Assembly (NCBI GenBank): GCA_903900335.1
Contig: CAIUMP010000016.1
Span: 1-51,672 of the forward strand
Direction of reading: 5' to 3'
DNA length: 51,672 bases
Origin: an uncultured Ignavibacteriota bacterium
Lineage (GTDB): Bacteria; Bacteroidota; Ignavibacteria; Palsa-1295
Position numbers and translations under genes: made by a program. Shown one piece after another: positions 8,198 through 17,006 of this stretch (position 1 is its first letter; each line of letters opens with the position of its first letter). The notes under the pieces were generated by a model. It did not search any database, was not told the origin of the DNA, and was given only the letters and a program-made list of their open reading frames with translations.

Positions 8198-9586
8198 CTA
8201 GCGCTGCAATAGCACCTTAATGGCCTTAGCCCCATCAGTGATGAGGTAGAGACCATTCGGCAAGGCGGAGATGTTCACTTCTACGCCATCACCATTGGAA
8301 TCACCGGTGAAAATATCGTTCGCATCCATCGCGCGGCCGAGCGCATCAAATACGGCGAGATCGTTAAAGGCACTTGGTGTTTGGCCGAGCCCTGTAAGGA
8401 TGATCCTGCCGGTACGCGTAAAAAGGCTGGTGGGCTGGGATAAACTTAGGTGTGTCATATCCTGAACGGCCGCCGGATCTGCATCATACATCGCGATGCC
8501 GTCCGATGCCTGACCATTGGCATGTGTGAAATTTCCAGCAAGATATAATCTCGAACCACTAGAGAACATCAAGTTAACTGTGCTATCGATCCCACCACCG
8601 ATCGGCGACCACACGCCAGCAAAAGCTGCTAAATTTTGAACGTGACAGGTGTCACAAGGCGCGCCTTGGGCAGCGTAAGTGGTAGCACCGATACCGGCCA
8701 CAAAGCTGACTGGGAATCCGGGGGACTCTGGTGGGCCGGCGAAGATCCCATTGCCGCTGTATCCGACGAACGGGAGCGAAGGCCACTTGCTTGCAACATC
8801 ACCAGCGAATACGAGGGATCCTCCGGCATAGAACATCGAGGTGACATTCACTTGTGCCGGTGTATCTATGAGCGGCGACGACCAGACATTCCCGCTCCAA
8901 AATGAGATGCCGCTTCCAAGCAGGTAATTGGCTGCAACAAAATACCCTGCAGCTGCGACACCCCATTTCGTCTCCACAAGAGAAAGAACCCCAGGCTCAC
9001 GTGTTCCGTCGGACGGAGCTCCGTAGGAGGCAAATCCATAGCCCAAGGTATCCCAAAGCTTGCCATTCCAACGTGCAACATCATTGAGCCTTGTGCCTTC
9101 GCCGTTGCGGTCGAAGCAACCTCCGATAAAGATCTCATTGGCAGATGTGCGTAATATGGAAAGGACTCCGCGACGAGCAGTCTTTTTTGAAGATGGCGGA
9201 GGTATGATACCCGAGCCAATCGGTGACCAGATGTTACCATCCCAACGTGCTATGCAGCTCGCAGGACTTCCGCCAGCGGTGCTGAACTCCCCGCCGGCAA
9301 TGACGGTACCATCCACATCGAAGGCGAGGGAATAGACTCCTTTGTCTGTGCCTGCTCCCAGGGCATGCCACGCTTTGCCATCCCAGAGTGCGATGTTTGA
9401 TGCTGGAACTCCGGCCACGGTGGTGAATCTGCCCCCAACGTAGAGTGAATCATGTGCTGGAAGCAGGGCATAGACTTTTCCTGCGAGCCCAAGATTCGCA
9501 AATTTCGTGCTCCAAATTGGCTGTGCTGTTGCAACCGAAGTGACCAGACCTAATAGAACGATGAACGAGAGTGTACGAATGCGCAT
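8198..9586 (-). CDS. Secreted beta-propeller-like protein with probable T9SS C-terminus
   Basis: A 462-residue exported protein. Residues 1-21 are a signal peptide (MRIRTLSFIVLLGLVTSVAT then AQ). The body is a series of about 45-residue repeats of the form YVGGxF-(T)-GxPASxIAxWDG-xWxxLG, for example LYVGGRFTTVAG then NIALWDGKAWHALG, which resemble beta-propeller blades. The C-terminus (FNDLAVFDALGRAMD, ISALPNGLYLITDG, IKVLLQR) looks like a type A T9SS sorting domain, slightly diverged. A -7 promoter box lies 27 bases upstream of the start. Function unknown; binding or display at the cell surface is inferred. Confidence 0.82.
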   Translation of the reverse strand: MRIRTLSFIVLLGLVTSVATAQPIWSTKFANLGLAGKVYALLPAHDSLYVGGRFTTVAGVPASNIALWDGKAWHALGAGTDKGVYSLAFDVDGTVIAGGEFSTAGGSPASCIARWDGNIWSPIGSGIIPPPSSKKTARRGVLSILRTSANEIFIGGCFDRNGEGTRLNDVARWNGKLWDTLGYGFASYGAPSDGTREPGVLSLVETKWGVAAAGYFVAANYLLGSGISFWSGNVWSSPLIDTPAQVNVTSMFYAGGSLVFAGDVASKWPSLPFVGYSGNGIFAGPPESPGFPVSFVAGIGATTYAAQGAPCDTCHVQNLAAFAGVWSPIGGGIDSTVNLMFSSGSRLYLAGNFTHANGQASDGIAMYDADPAAVQDMTHLSLSQPTSLFTRTGRIILTGLGQTPSAFNDLAVFDALGRAMDANDIFTGDSNGDGVEVNISALPNGLYLITDGAKAIKVLLQR

Positions 9587-9612
9587 AGGATTTTCGCCGA
9601 AAGTTTACGAGG

Positions 9613-9620
9613 CAAAAATA
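9613..9620 (-). promoter_or_regulatory. Bacteroidetes-type -7 box
   Basis: On the minus strand TATTTTTG matches TAnnTTTG exactly. The box ends 26 bases before the ATG at 9586, giving a short leader of about 20 bases for the propeller-like secreted protein. Confidence 0.55.
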
Positions 9621-9683
9621 AGGAAGATTATGAAAGGACGCCCCAAAAGCGAACCATCGCCAGGGAGTGAGGGAGTAACCCGC

Positions 9684-10472
9684 TTATCTGCCTTTGTATT
9701 CCGGCTTCCGCTTTTCAGCGAACGCCTTCACCGCATCGGTGTAATCTTGTGTGCGGCCAGCGGCTTCCTGCATAAAGACCTCATAATCCAGTGCTTCGTC
9801 GAGCGACATGCTTGATACCTTATCCATCATGCGCTTAATGTAGCCATAGGCCATGGTTGGCCCGGTCGCGAATGCTGTCGCCACGGTTGTTGTCTCGCGT
9901 TCAAGATCGGCAGCAGGAACGACTTGATTGGCCAATCCGAGATCGAGTGCCTTTTGAGCATTAATATCATTGCCGGTTGCGGCCAATTCGAATGCCTTGG
10001 CCACGCCAACATTACGGACGAGAAACCAGCTCGACCCGGAATCAGGCACAAGCCCGATCCGGACAAAGACTTCTATGAGCTTAGCACTCTCAGCCATGAT
10101 CCGGTAATCGCAGGCCAATGCCAGCGACGCACCCGCCCCTGCGGCTACCCCGTTAATTACTCCAATGATCGGCTTTGGCAGCTTGCGCATGGCACGAATT
10201 AGCGGGTTATATCTACGTTCAAGAGAATCCCGCAGAGAGCGTTTTCCACCGCTGGACGGGGCATCCTTCAGATCTTGGCCAGAGCAGAAAGCTTTCCCTG
10301 CTCCTGTCAGGACGACAACTCGGATAGCGTCGTTCTTCGCTGCTTCTTTGAAGGCATCCTGCAAGTCGGTTGTCAACTGCTCGTTGAAGGCATTATAGAC
10401 TTCAGGGCGGTTTAGCGTGATGGTGAAAATGCCATCGGAGAGGGCTGTGAGGATGGTTTGGAACTCTGACAT
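9684..10472 (-). CDS. Enoyl-CoA hydratase/isomerase family protein, PaaG-like
   Basis: A 262-residue crotonase-fold enzyme. It shows the oxyanion-hole segments AFCSGQDL and NGVAAGAGASLALACDYRI. The catalytic acid is an Asp in GLVPDSGSSW, the arrangement of PaaG, which isomerises ring-1,2-epoxyphenylacetyl-CoA, and of some enoyl-CoA isomerases. This differs from the two-Glu hydratase encoded just upstream. The start at 10472 (MSEFQTIL) leaves 50 bases after that gene; the longer frame to 10538 would overlap it. The pair could serve fatty-acid or aromatic-acid degradation. No other paa genes are in the window, so true PaaG activity is uncertain. Confidence 0.85.
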   Translation of the reverse strand: MSEFQTILTALSDGIFTITLNRPEVYNAFNEQLTTDLQDAFKEAAKNDAIRVVVLTGAGKAFCSGQDLKDAPSSGGKRSLRDSLERRYNPLIRAMRKLPKPIIGVINGVAAGAGASLALACDYRIMAESAKLIEVFVRIGLVPDSGSSWFLVRNVGVAKAFELAATGNDINAQKALDLGLANQVVPAADLERETTTVATAFATGPTMAYGYIKRMMDKVSSMSLDEALDYEVFMQEAAGRTQDYTDAVKAFAEKRKPEYKGR

Positions 10473-10522
10473 ACTGGTTTTCGTGAGACTTTGTGTTGAG
10501 TGTACGAAGATCTTATCTGTTA

Positions 10523-11299
10523 TCACTTCCCTTTCCACTCTGCCTTCCGCTTCTCGACAAACGCCGACATCCCCTCTCGCATATCCTCAGTAGCGAAAAG
10601 CAGGTAGAAATTCTTTCGCTCGAATTCCAATCCCATTTCAATCGTCGTGTCGAAGGACTTCAGCACGGCTTCTTTCGCGAGCCTCACGGCAACCGGCGGA
10701 CGCTCGGAAATATCCTTTGCCATGCGCTGTGCTTCTTCGAGGTAAAACTCCACGGGTACCACTTTGTTGACCAATCCCGCCTTCAGCGCTTCATCTGCGG
10801 TGATCTGCCTTCCGGTGAGCACCATCTCCATCGCGAGTCCCTTTCCCACGGCGCGCGTCAGGCGCTGCGTGCCGCCAGCACCAGGCATCACGCCGATCAG
10901 GATTTCCGGCTGACCAAAGCGTGCTGTTTCGCTCGCAATGATGATATCGCAGTGCATCATCAGTTCGCAGCCGCCACCAAGTGCGAATCCGGAGACAGCA
11001 GCGACGATTGGTGTCTTAATTTTACGAATGCGATCCCAGCGGGTGAATTGATCGCGCATGAGCATATCGATCGCGGTAGCATCAGCCATCTCGGTAATGT
11101 CGGCACCAGCTGCGAATGCCCGCTCACTTCCGGTGAGAACAATCGCCCGGACTTCAGGGTCGTTGTCGAGCGCCTCCAGCGTTTCGACGAGTTCGACCAT
11201 GAGTTCGAGATTGAGCGCGTTCAGCACTTTTGGTCGGTGCAGTTGCACCGTCGCGACGAAGCCTTCTCGGGACAAGATAAGGTTCTTGAGTTTAGTCAT
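10523..11299 (-). CDS. Enoyl-CoA hydratase (crotonase)
   Basis: A 258-residue crotonase that hydrates 2-enoyl-CoA to 3-hydroxyacyl-CoA in beta-oxidation. Both catalytic glutamates are visible, in GGGCELMMHCDI and in FGQPEILIGVMPGAGGTQRL. The oxyanion loop is AFAAGADI, and the C-terminal helix region has KNFYLLFATEDMREGMSAFV. ATG 11299 sits four bases after a -7 box, and the frame upstream adds only non-conserved residues, so this start is favoured. It is first of a two-gene unit with the PaaG-like enzyme. Confidence 0.9.
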   Translation of the reverse strand: MTKLKNLILSREGFVATVQLHRPKVLNALNLELMVELVETLEALDNDPEVRAIVLTGSERAFAAGADITEMADATAIDMLMRDQFTRWDRIRKIKTPIVAAVSGFALGGGCELMMHCDIIIASETARFGQPEILIGVMPGAGGTQRLTRAVGKGLAMEMVLTGRQITADEALKAGLVNKVVPVEFYLEEAQRMAKDISERPPVAVRLAKEAVLKSFDTTIEMGLEFERKNFYLLFATEDMREGMSAFVEKRKAEWKGK

Positions 11300-11303
11300 T
11301 GTG

Positions 11304-11311
11304 CAAAAATA
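11304..11311 (-). promoter_or_regulatory. Bacteroidetes-type -7 box abutting a start codon
   Basis: Minus-strand TATTTTTG is followed by CACA and then the ATG of the crotonase gene at 11299. With only four bases between box and start codon, the message would be leaderless or nearly so. Confidence 0.6.
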
Positions 11312-11369
11312 CGACGCCCGCAGACCCAACAGGCCTACGGGCGAAAAAAATGTTTACCGTACCTGAATT

Positions 11370-12080
11370 TTAGCGGCGATCCCGACCGCCAGCACCCATG
11401 ATGCGGAGGATCATCATGAAGAGATTTAGGAAGTCGAGGTAGAGATTCAGCGCTGCAAGCGTCGGGGGGACCTCATGCGCGCGTTTCAAGATGCGGGAAG
11501 TATCGACAAGAATAAACCCCGAGAAGATAATCACGCCGATAATGGAGATGCCAAGATCGAGCGAAGACGACTGGGCAAAGATATTGATGAACATCACTCC
11601 GATTAGCATGAATAGCCCGATGCTAAGGCTGGCCCCCATGTAACTGAAGTCCTTCTTCGAGACGAAGGTGTAGAGCGTAAGACCACCGAAGATGGAACCG
11701 CTCAGGATAAGGGCATCATAAATTGATGCTGTACTCATGCCACGGAAGTAGCCATGCGCGATTGCATAGAGCATCGGTGCGACAAAGAGGCCGCTGATAA
11801 AGGTCGCAACGCTTAGGGTTGGCACTGCGCGGCTTGGGTTGTTTGCGCTCTTTCCGGCGAACCAAATGGAAGCGAAAAATGCGAGCATCCCAATGATCGG
11901 CGAGTGTGCAAACGAGAACGCCAGATCGCTTTGCATGGCGATGAGGGTTCCAGAGATGGCGCTTGCGACAGCGATGGAAAAATAGGTATAGACTTTCCTC
12001 ACATAGGCGAGGCGCGCTTCGCCGACTAGCTGGAGAGCGTCTGGGGTGAAGGAATACATGGGGTTCACAGTCTCTTGCAT
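11370..12080 (-). CDS. Bax inhibitor-1/YccA family membrane protein
   Basis: A 236-residue integral membrane protein with seven predicted hydrophobic segments, typical of the BI-1/TMBIM family. Family marks are the segment from KVYTYFSIAVASAISGTLI onward and the C-terminal LYLDFLNLFMMILRIMG, which is very characteristic of bacterial members. Bacterial homologues are thought to be pH-sensitive calcium leak channels or to interact with FtsH; the role here is not shown by the sequence. It starts 12 bases after the msrA stop, so the two are probably co-transcribed. Confidence 0.9.
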   Translation of the reverse strand: MQETVNPMYSFTPDALQLVGEARLAYVRKVYTYFSIAVASAISGTLIAMQSDLAFSFAHSPIIGMLAFFASIWFAGKSANNPSRAVPTLSVATFISGLFVAPMLYAIAHGYFRGMSTASIYDALILSGSIFGGLTLYTFVSKKDFSYMGASLSIGLFMLIGVMFINIFAQSSSLDLGISIIGVIIFSGFILVDTSRILKRAHEVPPTLAALNLYLDFLNLFMMILRIMGAGGRDRR

Positions 12081-12092
12081 GAGTAAATAAAA

Positions 12093-12563
12093 TTAGATGT
12101 GGCAGCTTGCGAGTCCGCGTTTTTCGAGATACTGCTGATGGTATTCCTCGGCGCGCCAGAAGGTATCCGCAGGTACGATCTCTGTCGCAATTGGTTTGCG
12201 ATATCGTCCACCAACCGTCAATGCACTCTTGGACTGATTAGCGGCCAGCCGCTGTGCTTCCGAGTGATAAAAGATAGCTGAGCGATATTGCGTTCCAACA
12301 TCCGGACCCTGCCGATTGACTTGGGTGGGGTCGTGATTTTCCCAAAAGACAGTTAAGAGATCCTCGTATTTCACGAGCGATGGATCGTATTCAACTTCAA
12401 CAACCTCCGCATGGCCGGTACGGTCCGTGCAGACATCCTTGTAGGTCGGGTTCTCGGTCTTCCCGCCTTCATATCCGACTGCGGTTGACTTTACTCCTTG
12501 GAGCTTTCGGAATTCTGCTTCGACTCCCCAGAAACAACCTGCACCAAATGTGGCTTTCTCCAT
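12093..12563 (-). CDS. msrA: Peptide-methionine (S)-S-oxide reductase
   Basis: A 156-residue cytoplasmic MsrA that reduces methionine-S-sulfoxide in proteins and free methionine. The catalytic motif GAGCFWG is at residues 7-13, followed by [19 protein letters not shown] and [12 protein letters not shown], all standard. A second cysteine lies near the C-terminus (ASCHI) and could resolve the disulfide. There is no fused MsrB domain. It heads a two-gene unit with the BI-1 family gene. No clear -7 box is visible upstream. Confidence 0.95.
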   Translation of the reverse strand: MEKATFGAGCFWGVEAEFRKLQGVKSTAVGYEGGKTENPTYKDVCTDRTGHAEVVEVEYDPSLVKYEDLLTVFWENHDPTQVNRQGPDVGTQYRSAIFYHSEAQRLAANQSKSALTVGGRYRKPIATEIVPADTFWRAEEYHQQYLEKRGLASCHI

Positions 12564-12676
12564 AAACGATAGACGACTAATATGTGACGTACTGAGGATA
12601 ATATACGAGGTGAGTGGGCGTTCGTTTCGATCCTAGAACAAGGCGCGACAATTGAGATCAATTCCTGCAGAGGGTC

Positions 12677-13204
12677 CTAAAGCACTCCTTTTGCAGAAAC
12701 GAGCAAGAAGACAGCGTTGTCTCGAAATTGCGCCCTCATTGCAGGCACGCCGGGACTGGGGAGATATTCGAAGAACGTCTCGGACATGATCGACGGCTCT
12801 CCGAATACCTTTGTGATGCTGTCTCGGAGCGTAGTCAGATCCTCAACCGTCGCGTGTACGAAGCCGTGCTCGGCATAGGGCTCGGTAGGCTGTTGATTGC
12901 GATGCTCTCGATACGGAAGAATAAATTCGACCCTACCAACACTATCAGCAGCTAGGCGCACACGAGCGATAGCGCGGAAGCTCATCACCTGAACGGGCGC
13001 GAAGATTAGTATCTTAATGTCGGTATGTTGGCCTTCTCGCTCAAGGACCGAATCGAGAGGAGATGTGCCAATTAGCTTATCGAGCCCAATTCGTGAGAGT
13101 GGCCTGGAAAAAGACTTCAGGCTGATGGGCCGCTGCGCAACCGCGAGGGTAGGCACACTCAGTGCGCTCGCAATTATTAGCATTGCGATACCTAGTCGCA
13201 TCAT
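12677..13204 (-). CDS. Hypothetical exported protein
   Basis: A 175-residue protein with an N-terminal signal peptide (MMRLGIAMLIIASALSVPTL, cleavage near AVAQ). ATG 13204 was preferred over the GTG at 13228. The mature part is a mixed alpha/beta sequence containing IKILIFAPVQVMSFRAIA and VGRVEFILPYREH; I recognise no domain. It is divergent from the polyketide synthase gene across a 239-base gap, so shared regulation is possible but not shown. Confidence 0.6.
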   Translation of the reverse strand: MMRLGIAMLIIASALSVPTLAVAQRPISLKSFSRPLSRIGLDKLIGTSPLDSVLEREGQHTDIKILIFAPVQVMSFRAIARVRLAADSVGRVEFILPYREHRNQQPTEPYAEHGFVHATVEDLTTLRDSITKVFGEPSIMSETFFEYLPSPGVPAMRAQFRDNAVFLLVSAKGVL

Positions 13205-13443
13205 TGAAAATTGATAAAGTTGATTCACAGCGGGACAACAGCAGTTGGAAACTGAACGTGCTCTTGAACCATTGGTTGTTTTACTGGCTTAGCTAAGATA
13301 CGGCAACACTGTCGACTTTTTTGTAATGCCAACATTCGAACTCGTCTGTGCCAATCGCGAGGGCAATACAGATTGAAAATAGTAGTATTTACGATGCTGC
13401 GCTGGACATTAATATTCTGTCTTACATAGGTCAGCAAATTCGC

Positions 13444-14505
13444 ATGCCACGTATCGCCGGAGTTACCACTGCCGTTCCAAGGCACAAGCTCGAACAGATT
13501 GCGGTAAAACACTTTGCCCAAAATATCTTTGGGGCAAATGCGGAGCGACTGCTGCCCGTATTCGACAACGCACTCATCGACAGTCGCTACTTCGTCTCCG
13601 ATATGGAGTGGTTTGCCCGAGAGCATAGCTTTACCGAAGCAAACGACCTCTTTATTCAAGCCTCGCTCGATCTCACACAGCAAGCTGTAGTAGCTCTCGC
13701 TGATCGATGCAGCATCAGCACAGAAGATTTCGATGTGATTTTCTTCGTCTCCACCACTGGTCTATCTACACCTTCGATCGACGCACGGCTTTTCAATCGC
13801 ATCTCGTTGAATCCCCACATAAAACGCATTCCCATTTGGGGTCTTGGTTGTGCAGGTGGCGCGGGTGGAATCGCTAGAGCGTTTGACTACCTCAAGGCCT
13901 ATCCCAACCACCGAGGACTTGTGGTAAGCGTTGAACTTTGTAGCCTCGCGTTCCAAATCAACGACCGAAGAAAGAGTAACATCATTGCTACTGCCCTGTT
14001 TGGAGACGGCGCGGCGGCCTGTCTTGTGATTGGCGATGACGTTCCAATCTCCGAGAATGGCATGTCGCATCCTTCCATCGTTGGAAGCCTCTCCACGATC
14101 TATCCCGAAACCCTGGATGTCATGGGCTGGCGTATCACAAGTAGCGGCTTCGAAATCGTCTTGTCGAAGGACATTCCAACGATCGTGACTTCGTTGGTGA
14201 AAGAGAATGTTGACGAGCTACTCACCACCCACAACGTCAGGGCCGGTGATGTCCATCACTACATTGCCCATCCCGGCGGGGCAAAAGTCATGGAGGCCTA
14301 CACCGAAGCGTTAGATCTGAAGAATGGTGATCTCGGGCATTCCTTCGCCGTGCTCCGGGAGTACGGGAATATGTCGAGCACCACCGTGTTCTTCATCTTG
14401 GAGAGATACCTTCGCAAGACAAAGCAGCAAAGTGGCGAGTATGGGTTGGTCTCGGCGCTTGGCCCAGGTTTTAGCTCAGAATTAGTGTTGTTGAAATGGG
14501 ATTGA
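13444..14505 (+). CDS. Type III polyketide synthase (chalcone/stilbene synthase family)
   Basis: A 353-residue homodimeric ketosynthase-type enzyme that condenses acyl-CoA starters with malonyl-CoA to give alkylpyrones or alkylresorcinols. The catalytic triad is intact: Cys136 (IWGLGCAGGAGG), His276 (HYIAHPGGAKV) and Asn309 (REYGNMSSTTV). The C-terminal GLVSALGPGFSSE loop is also typical. ATG 13444 (MPRIAGVTTAVP) matches family starts; the frame extends back to 13348 without conservation. The next gene, an ICMT-type methyltransferase, overlaps it by ten bases. This resembles bpsA-bpsB (ypbQ) of Bacillus, where BpsB methylates the alkylpyrone made by BpsA. The starter chain cannot be predicted from sequence alone. 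Confidence 0.92.
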   Translation: MPRIAGVTTAVPRHKLEQIAVKHFAQNIFGANAERLLPVFDNALIDSRYFVSDMEWFAREHSFTEANDLFIQASLDLTQQAVVALADRCSISTEDFDVIFFVSTTGLSTPSIDARLFNRISLNPHIKRIPIWGLGCAGGAGGIARAFDYLKAYPNHRGLVVSVELCSLAFQINDRRKSNIIATALFGDGAAACLVIGDDVPISENGMSHPSIVGSLSTIYPETLDVMGWRITSSGFEIVLSKDIPTIVTSLVKENVDELLTTHNVRAGDVHHYIAHPGGAKVMEAYTEALDLKNGDLGHSFAVLREYGNMSSTTVFFILERYLRKTKQQSGEYGLVSALGPGFSSELVLLKWD

Positions 14506-15029
14506 ATTTTCACAAAGTGCTTTTCATCGTACTTGCTCTTGCGTTGATCGCGGAGCGTTTGTTTGAGTTACGCTCTGCAAAACGAAACACCGCGCGACTC
14601 TTTTCGGAGGGTGGCCGAGAGTTCGGTGCAGGACACTATCCAATAATAGTGGCAATGCATGTACTTTTTTTCGCAAGTCTTATCACAGAGTTCTTTTATC
14701 GGCTTTCACCTCTCTGGGAGTACTGGTACGTTGCACTTGTCGCATTTTCGCTTGCTCAATCGCTGCGATTGTGGTCAAGAATAACGATGGCTGGTCGCTG
14801 GACGGCTCGGATCATCGTCGTCCGACAGGAGCGGCTCATTGCACGCGGGCCGTATGCACGTATGCCGCACCCGATCTATGTTGCAGTTGCGCTTGAATTG
14901 CTTACGCTCCCGCTTATTTTTGGATTGTACTGTACGGCGGGGCTGTTCAGTGTTTTGAATGCAGCTATGTTGCTCATGGTACGAATACCGACTGAAGAAG
15001 AGGCATTAAGGTGGTCTCAGGGCAAATGA
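14496..15029 (+). CDS. Isoprenylcysteine carboxyl methyltransferase-family membrane protein (BpsB/YpbQ-like)
   Basis: A 177-residue membrane protein with four to five hydrophobic segments and the ICMT-family signature near the C-terminus, RGPYARMPHPIYVAVALE, where the usual RHP is PHP. In Bacillus the homologous BpsB O-methylates alkylpyrones made by the neighbouring type III synthase. The ATG at 14496 overlaps the synthase stop, indicating translational coupling. A role in methylating the synthase's lipid product is inferred from this context. Confidence 0.85.
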   Translation: MGLNFHKVLFIVLALALIAERLFELRSAKRNTARLFSEGGREFGAGHYPIIVAMHVLFFASLITEFFYRLSPLWEYWYVALVAFSLAQSLRLWSRITMAGRWTARIIVVRQERLIARGPYARMPHPIYVAVALELLTLPLIFGLYCTAGLFSVLNAAMLLMVRIPTEEEALRWSQGK

Positions 15030-15151
15030 ACCGCACTATTGTTGATTCAGAAACATACCAGCGTTGAAAAGCGTAACGGAATGCCATAAGACGGTGTGAA
15101 CATTAGTGCATCTACCGCCACGTGTGCGTGAATTGCTAATCTTGTCTTATT

Positions 15152-16621
15152 ATGAAGACCTTTGTTACAGTGTGTTTACTCTTGCTTCCAATCGCATCGC
15201 AGTCCAGAGAAAGAACTTCGATACCCAACAGCAGCTCGCTTCTCAACCACGAGACTGGAATCCAGTCACTCAGCATTCCAAGTTTGAACGACTGGTCGGA
15301 CACGCCCTCAGTATTGACACATAGCCCAGACAGTATCGCCAACTTTTCGAGTAGCGATTCGGAAAAGGATTCTCTCGTCCTTGACTTCAACCACGGCGGG
15401 TTTTATCGAAAGCGTCATAGACCGCATGTATTCGTACTCTCGGAATTGGATCGCGCTCGGCAGGTGCCGTATCGCGAGAGTTTCGCGATGATGGATTTCA
15501 ATAGAGTCACGGGTTATTTCTTAGGTCTGGGCAGCCCTGGGTTTGGCGACATCGGAGCGCACGATGAGATCGGGACAACAGGCGGGTTCGGATACGGATT
15601 TGCGGACAAGCGCTGGGAGTACAGGCTCGGAGCGGAATTCCGTTTGCCCCTATCCAATCTGTCGAAGATCGAGCATGATTCAGGCTATCGGCATAATATC
15701 TACTCACCTCACACGCTCGCAATCGGTGGCGAATTCCACAACATTACATCCACAGATGATGCGTGGCGTGCAGGTCGTATAGAGAATGCTGCGGACGCGT
15801 TCTTTGCACGTGAAGACTTTCGCGATTATTTCAAGCTCGCTGGATGGGATGGCTACCTCGCGTACCGTCCATCAAGGAATTATGAGATGCGGCTTGATTG
15901 GCGTAGCGATCACTACCAATCGCTATCGCAGGAGGTCTTTTATGGAAGATGGGGTGGCAACAAGGTGCTACCTCCTAACCCTCCGATAAGTGAAGGGCAC
16001 ATGAACTCTCTCGTTTTTTCATCTCAACACGAAAGCGTCCATACGCGCTCGCGGGAGACTCCAAATCTATTCGGAGACTCCATCTCGATCGAGCAGCTTG
16101 CAGGAATGAGCAGCCTGTTTCAGATCGAACTCGGCCATATGCCTGGCTCTGATTTCGGATTTAACCGGTATGTTTTTGATTCACGTAAGTTCAGTCCGAT
16201 AGCTCACGGAATCAGCTTCGATACGCGTTTATTGTTTGAGGCCACCACTGGCGACACACTGTATCAGAAGTGGGAGTTTCTCGGCGGACCAGGTTCGCTT
16301 CCAGCGAACTATCGCAAGAGCTTGTATGGCAATCGCATGTTGCTGCTGAACACTGAATTGCGTTTCAGCCTTGCTATGCTATCGGGGGTGTTCCATTCAC
16401 CGGATATCAATCTTGTCGTCTACAATGACCTTGGTAAGATAGGAACCGCCGCTCAGGACGAAGGGATCTTCAAGGGATTTGGGTTTAGCGGGCCATCATC
16501 GATCCTGTATAATGTCGGCGTTGGCATTGGTTGGACGAATGGGATTCAAGTTGGCGCAACCTGGCCAACGAATGTAAAGGATGACCCAAGGGTGATCTTC
16601 AGGCTACAAAGAGCCTTCTAA
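15152..16621 (+). CDS. Omp85-like outer-membrane beta-barrel protein without POTRA domains
   Basis: A 489-residue protein with an N-terminal signal peptide (MKTFVTVCLLLLPIAS). Residues 20-90 are Ser/Asp-rich and low in structure. The rest looks like a beta-barrel with alternating hydrophobic strands, ending in aromatic F (VIFRLQRAF). Near the C-terminus, LGGPGSLPANYRKSLYGNRM followed by LLLNTELRFSL resembles the barrel substrate loop and strands of Omp85/BamA surface-antigen proteins, with SLPANY in place of the usual lRGy. No POTRA repeats are visible. It follows the methyltransferase by 122 bases on the same strand. Role unknown; lipid or protein passage across the outer membrane is a guess. 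Confidence 0.65.
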   Translation: MKTFVTVCLLLLPIASQSRERTSIPNSSSLLNHETGIQSLSIPSLNDWSDTPSVLTHSPDSIANFSSSDSEKDSLVLDFNHGGFYRKRHRPHVFVLSELDRARQVPYRESFAMMDFNRVTGYFLGLGSPGFGDIGAHDEIGTTGGFGYGFADKRWEYRLGAEFRLPLSNLSKIEHDSGYRHNIYSPHTLAIGGEFHNITSTDDAWRAGRIENAADAFFAREDFRDYFKLAGWDGYLAYRPSRNYEMRLDWRSDHYQSLSQEVFYGRWGGNKVLPPNPPISEGHMNSLVFSSQHESVHTRSRETPNLFGDSISIEQLAGMSSLFQIELGHMPGSDFGFNRYVFDSRKFSPIAHGISFDTRLLFEATTGDTLYQKWEFLGGPGSLPANYRKSLYGNRMLLLNTELRFSLAMLSGVFHSPDINLVVYNDLGKIGTAAQDEGIFKGFGFSGPSSILYNVGVGIGWTNGIQVGATWPTNVKDDPRVIFRLQRAF

Positions 16622-16647
16622 CAACAGAGTAAGGGATCGTCTTATCC

Positions 16648-16983
16648 ATGAGTCGAATAGGTTCTCTCCTCGTCCTCTTGGCGATCTGTTGTGGAGCATG
16701 CGGGAGGCTGCCACTCAAAGACCCTTGTTTCGACTCAGCATACATGGCACTGCGGTTTCATCCGCCGGATTCAATGACTGACTCGCAACGGAGTTACCTT
16801 AGGGCAAAGGACAGCGAGTGCATAGCGTACCAAGAGCTTTGGAACCAGGACTACATCCCGGTGGACGCGACGGAAGATTCGTGGGCAGGACATGGAGCGG
16901 GTGTAGCACTGATCGTATTCTGCCTGCTGATCACGTTAGTTGGAGCCTTGTCCTTCGTTAAGTTTTTCAGCTTTGGGAGATAA
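16648..16983 (+). CDS. Small hypothetical membrane-anchored protein
   Basis: A 111-residue protein. The N-terminus is a signal-like segment (MSRIGSLLVLLAICCGACG) with cysteines near position 15, but no clean lipobox. The middle carries Cys-containing polar sequence (DPCFDSAYMAL, DSECIAYQELW). A single transmembrane segment occupies roughly residues 85-105, followed by a short basic tail. It lies 26 bases after the Omp85-like gene on the same strand and is probably in the same transcript. I recognise no family. Confidence 0.6.
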   Translation: MSRIGSLLVLLAICCGACGRLPLKDPCFDSAYMALRFHPPDSMTDSQRSYLRAKDSECIAYQELWNQDYIPVDATEDSWAGHGAGVALIVFCLLITLVGALSFVKFFSFGR

Positions 16984-17006
16984 CCGTATCTCGGAATCCC
17001 CCCCAA

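Noticed and set aside
9684..11299. Phenylacetate (paa) degradation cluster
   Set aside because: Only two crotonase-fold genes are present; no paaABCDE, paaK or paaZ in the window.
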